Below are positions 5,402 through 8,512 of a stretch of DNA of 8,512 nt, piece by piece (within the stretch, counting starts at the first letter, position 1; each line of letters opens with the position of its first letter). Made by a program: the position numbers and the translations under genes. The DNA is from Cyanobacteria bacterium OH_CBB_238. Its GTDB lineage: Bacteria; Cyanobacteriota; Vampirovibrionia; Gastranaerophilales; Gastranaerophilaceae. The stretch lies in assembly GCA_023409995.1 (NCBI GenBank), contig JAEYQN010000017.1, forward strand, positions 1 through 8,512. The letters run 5' to 3'. The notes beneath the pieces were generated by a model. It made no database searches and was not told the origin of the DNA. It worked only from the letters and a program-made list of their open reading frames with translations.

Positions 5402-8242
5402 ATGTCTGAAAATACTCAAGTGGAATACAAAAATACCTTAAATTTGCCTCAAACAACTCTTGATATGAGAGCAAATGCAGCACAAAAAGAGCCTGTTACT
5501 CAAAAGTTTTGGGAAGATATTAAAGTATATGAAAAAAATATAGAGCAAAGAGATAAAACAAATAAGTTTATTTTGCATGATGGGCCTCCATATTTGAGTT
5601 CGGACAAAATTCACATTGGTACAGCTTTAAATAAAATTTTAAAAGATATTTTGATTAAGTATAAATCTCAAGCCGGGTTCTATTCTCCTTATATTCCCGG
5701 CTATGACGCACATGGATTACCTATAGAAAATGCCGTTGTTAAAAATGTAAAAGGTGGAAGAGATGCGTTAACTCCAGCTGAGCTTCGTGCTAAATGTAGA
5801 GAGTTTGCTCTTAAAAACCTAAAAGGACAAGAATCTGAATTTAGGCGTCTTGGCGTATGGGGTGATTGGGAACACCCATACTTGACTATAGCTCCTGAGT
5901 TTGAAGCTGAGCAAATTAGAGTTTTTGGTGAAATGTACAAAAAGGGTTATGTTGAAAAAGGGTTGAAGCCTGTTTATTGGTGTGCATCTTGTGAAACAGC
6001 CTTGGCAGAAGCTGAAGTTGAATATGCTGATCATACATCAACCTCAATATATGTTAGATTTAAATTTGACGAAGGTGATGCAATAACCGCCTATTCTGCT
6101 GCTAATATAGATACCCATAATCCTTTATATGCAGTTATCTGGACAACAACCCCTTGGACAATTCCTTCTAATCTGGCAATCTGTTTGAATGCAAAACTTG
6201 AGTATACAATATTTGAATATAATGGTGATAATTACGTAGTAGCTACAGAGCTTGCAAAATCATTTGTTGAAGCTGCTAAATGGGATGAGTCTGAAGTCAA
6301 AGCACTAGGAAAAATAACTGGGGCTGAGCTTGAGAACTTGAAAACGACCCACCCATTATATGAAAGAAAAAGCCCTATTATTTTAGGTGACCATGTAACA
6401 TTGGATGCAGGTACAGGATGTGTGCATACTGCTCCGGGACATGGTTTGGAAGACTGGGAAGTATGTCAAAAATACAGTATAAAAACCCTTTCTCCGATAA
6501 ATGAAAAAGGTGTTTGGGTTGAAAGTTCTGATTTTTCTGATTCTGACCTAATAGGCGTTCCTTATTATAAAGGTAACAGTATTGTTATAGAGAAACTTGA
6601 ATCAGTAGGCGCTTTAATTGAGAAACATGACATTTCTCACAGCTATCCTCATTGCTGGAGGTGCAAACACCCGGTTATCTATAGAGCAACTGCTCAGTGG
6701 TTTGTAAAAGTTGATAAATTCAAAGAGCAAACACTAGATGAAATTAGAAAAGTTCAATGGATCCCCTCAGCTGGAGAATCTCGGATTACAAATATGGTTG
6801 AAGGAAGAAGCGATTGGTGCATTTCAAGACAAAGAGCCTGGGGCGTACCTATTCCTGTCTTCTATTGTGAAGATTGTGGTGAAGTAATCGTAAACGACGA
6901 GACAATAAATTCTGTTGCAACACTATTTGATAAAGAAAGTTCTGATGCTTGGGTTAAATATTCAGCAAAAGAAATTCTACCAAGTGGTTTTAAATGTAAA
7001 TGCGGAAGCTCAAACATAAGAAAAGAATCAGATATTATGGATGTTTGGTTTGACTCAGGTTGTACACATAGAGCTGTTGTTGCAAAAAGACATGAGGAAT
7101 TTGGTGATTTGCCGGTTGAACTCTACCTTGAAGGGTCTGACCAACATAGAGGCTGGTTCCAATCTTCACTTTTGACATCAGTTGCTACAACTGGTAAAGC
7201 TCCTTATCTGTCTGTTCTTACGCATGGATTTGTTCTTGATGGTGACGGAAGAAAAATGAGTAAATCTTTGGGGAATGTTACAAGACCTCAAGAAATTATA
7301 AAGGTTTATGGAGCAGATGTGCTTAGGCTATGGGCAGCTTCTGTTGACTATCGAAATGATATCAAAATTGGTGACACTATAATTAAGCAGCTTGTTGAAA
7401 TATTTAAGAAAACAAGAAATACTGCAAGATTTATGCTTGGTAACTTGTATGATTTTGATCCAGCTACTGATTATGTAAAATATGAAGATTTAAAAGAAAT
7501 AGATAAATTTGCTCTTCATAAATTGAATGTGTTAATTAAGAATGTAACCGAAGCTTTTGATGCATATGAATTTTATAAATATTATCAATATCTGCAAAAT
7601 TTTGCGGCTACCGATTTAAGTTCGTGCTACTTGGATATAGTTAAAGATAGATTGTACACAGCAGGTAAAAAATCATTATCAAGAAGAGCTTGCCAAACAG
7701 TGTTGTATGAAACATTCCAAACATTAGTAAAAATACTTGTTCCTGTTATGCCGCATCAAGCTGAAGATATCTGGCAAAATACACCAGCTTGCCAGAAAAA
7801 TGGTTTGGAGAGCATTCTTCTTTCTGATTGGCCAAAGGTAAATAACGAATTTACAAATGATGCAATAAATGAAAAATGGGAAGAAGTTATAAAGCTAAGA
7901 GAAATAGTTACTAAGGCAATCGAACCAATCAGGGCTCAAAAAGTTATTGGGAGCTCTCTGGAAACAGCAGTTTATGTGAAAATAGACTGTGAAGATTTCT
8001 TAAAAGCATTTAGAACTGTAGAAAATGAGTTAAACGATGTCTTTATTACTTCTCAAGCTTATATCATTACTGACGAAGTGACAGAAGAGGTTTTAAATGT
8101 CTATGAAGAAGGACCTTTCAAGGTTTTTGTTAAAAAGGCACAGGGTGAAAAATGCGAAAGATGTTGGAAATACAGAGATTTGGGTGTTGTTGCTGGACAC
8201 GAAACTATATGTAAAGATTGCTATGATTCGATATCTGAGTAA
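5402..8242 (+). CDS. ileS: Isoleucyl-tRNA synthetase
   Basis: IleRS, 946 residues (E. coli has 938), a class I synthetase that charges tRNA-Ile in the cytoplasm and hydrolyses Val-tRNA-Ile. Order of blocks: the HIGH-type site as HIGT at 71-74 after GPPYLSSDK; the editing domain with TTTPWTIPSN at 248-257 and GTGCVHTAPGHGLEDW at 337-352 (His342 and Asp351 match E. coli editing residues His333 and Asp342); DWCISRQRAWGVPIP at 471-485; DVWFDSG at 547-553; KMSKS at 618-622; then the anticodon-binding helices. Cysteine pairs at 194/197 with 418/421, 489/492 with 532/534, and 918/921 with 937/940 suggest three zinc sites. The C-terminal CERCW...CKDC finger and the WCISRQRAWG block mark the bacterial type 1 enzyme. 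Oddities are the Thr replacing the last His of HIGH and one extra residue before it. A strong terminator follows, so it appears to be transcribed alone or last. Identification is secure. Confidence 0.98.
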   Translation: MSENTQVEYKNTLNLPQTTLDMRANAAQKEPVTQKFWEDIKVYEKNIEQRDKTNKFILHDGPPYLSSDKIHIGTALNKILKDILIKYKSQAGFYSPYIPGYDAHGLPIENAVVKNVKGGRDALTPAELRAKCREFALKNLKGQESEFRRLGVWGDWEHPYLTIAPEFEAEQIRVFGEMYKKGYVEKGLKPVYWCASCETALAEAEVEYADHTSTSIYVRFKFDEGDAITAYSAANIDTHNPLYAVIWTTTPWTIPSNLAICLNAKLEYTIFEYNGDNYVVATELAKSFVEAAKWDESEVKALGKITGAELENLKTTHPLYERKSPIILGDHVTLDAGTGCVHTAPGHGLEDWEVCQKYSIKTLSPINEKGVWVESSDFSDSDLIGVPYYKGNSIVIEKLESVGALIEKHDISHSYPHCWRCKHPVIYRATAQWFVKVDKFKEQTLDEIRKVQWIPSAGESRITNMVEGRSDWCISRQRAWGVPIPVFYCEDCGEVIVNDETINSVATLFDKESSDAWVKYSAKEILPSGFKCKCGSSNIRKESDIMDVWFDSGCTHRAVVAKRHEEFGDLPVELYLEGSDQHRGWFQSSLLTSVATTGKAPYLSVLTHGFVLDGDGRKMSKSLGNVTRPQEIIKVYGADVLRLWAASVDYRNDIKIGDTIIKQLVEIFKKTRNTARFMLGNLYDFDPATDYVKYEDLKEIDKFALHKLNVLIKNVTEAFDAYEFYKYYQYLQNFAATDLSSCYLDIVKDRLYTAGKKSLSRRACQTVLYETFQTLVKILVPVMPHQAEDIWQNTPACQKNGLESILLSDWPKVNNEFTNDAINEKWEEVIKLREIVTKAIEPIRAQKVIGSSLETAVYVKIDCEDFLKAFRTVENELNDVFITSQAYIITDEVTEEVLNVYEEGPFKVFVKKAQGEKCERCWKYRDLGVVAGHETICKDCYDSISE

Positions 8243-8265
8243 TTTTTTAAATGCTAAATTACTTT

Positions 8266-8300
8266 GTAGGGCCTACTTATAGGCCCTATTTCTTGTTTTT
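8266..8300 (+). terminator. Intrinsic terminator after ileS
   Basis: Perfect 9-bp GC-containing stem TAGGGCCTA (8267-8275) and TAGGCCCTA (8280-8288) with a CTTA loop, extendable by one G-U pair, followed by the U-rich TTTCTTGTTTTT. It starts 24 nt after the ileS stop codon. Confidence 0.9.
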
Positions 8301-8351
8301 TATAAAAAGGCAATTTTTTAATTCAAAATGTTTTATATAAATATATAAAAC

Positions 8352-8357
8352 AGGAGG
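8352..8357 (+). promoter_or_regulatory. Consensus Shine-Dalgarno of the last gene
   Basis: AGGAGG with an 8-nt spacer to the ATG at 8366. It is the strongest ribosome site in the window and supports the gene that runs off the end. The stretch between the ileS terminator and this site is AT-rich with several TATAAA/TATATA strings; no single promoter can be picked out. Confidence 0.8.
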
Positions 8358-8365
8358 ATTTTAAA

Positions 8366-8512
8366 ATGGGATTATTTGATGTTTCTAATTTACTCGGCAC
8401 AAGCACTAACTGTTATAAGAAATCTTCAAAGAAAGAGTATAAACTTCCAGAAGGTGTGTTGTCTTTTACTGACTATTGCAAAGAAAATGGAATTAATTCT
8501 GGGGTTATGGAT
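8366..8512 (+). CDS. Unrecognised gene, 5' part only (runs off the window)
   Basis: An open frame of 49 codons from the ATG at 8366 to the window edge, without a stop. The visible protein begins MGLFDVSNLLGTSTNCYKK, continues with a Ser/Lys-rich stretch (SSKKEYK near 20-26) and then LPEGVLSFTDYCKENG near 27-42. There is no signal peptide, membrane segment or motif that I recognise. Support comes from the consensus AGGAGG at the right distance, a position directly after a terminator, and the open frame. It is probably a separate transcription unit from ileS. Function unknown. Confidence 0.7.
   Translation, partial: MGLFDVSNLLGTSTNCYKKSSKKEYKLPEGVLSFTDYCKENGINSGVMD

Overview
The window is an AT-rich chromosomal segment with housekeeping biosynthesis genes on both sides of two genes I cannot assign to a named protein. 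Its genes include KDO (lipopolysaccharide) synthesis, the diaminopimelate/lysine pathway and a bacterial-type isoleucyl-tRNA synthetase, so it comes from a diderm bacterium with peptidoglycan. The low GC and the N-terminal style of the two unassigned proteins (M-[KR]-x-N, an Asn/Ser/Thr-rich stretch, then an ISF motif) remind me of gut Gastranaerophilales (Melainabacteria/Vampirovibrionia). That placement is an inference from style only.

Layout. (1) Positions 1-403, plus strand: the 3' half of kdsA, cut by the window edge. It converges on the next operon, and the two are separated by a perfect hairpin at 426-459 that can terminate transcription in both directions. (2) Positions 475-3208, minus strand, transcribed dapB -> asd -> dapA: a tight three-gene operon (gaps of 9 and 25 nt, each gene with its own Shine-Dalgarno). 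Asd supplies aspartate semialdehyde, DapA condenses it with pyruvate, and DapB reduces the product towards diaminopimelate and lysine. (3) Positions 3294-5205, minus strand: two unassigned genes directly upstream of the dap operon. One encodes a protein with a transglutaminase-like Cys-His-Asp signature. The other encodes a small protein with one predicted membrane segment. They share an N-terminal ISF-type leader. (4) Positions 5206-5401: a divergent intergenic region holding a possible 15-codon leader ORF. (5) Positions 5402-8242, plus strand: complete ileS, followed by a clear intrinsic terminator. (6) Position 8366 to the window end, plus strand: the start of an unrecognised gene with a consensus ribosome binding site.

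The most interesting part is 3294-5205. It combines a putative transglutaminase/EDR1-like cysteine enzyme with a neighbour that carries the same kind of N-terminal leader. No CRISPR array, insertion sequence, rRNA or tRNA was seen, and no gap between genes exceeds 300 bases.
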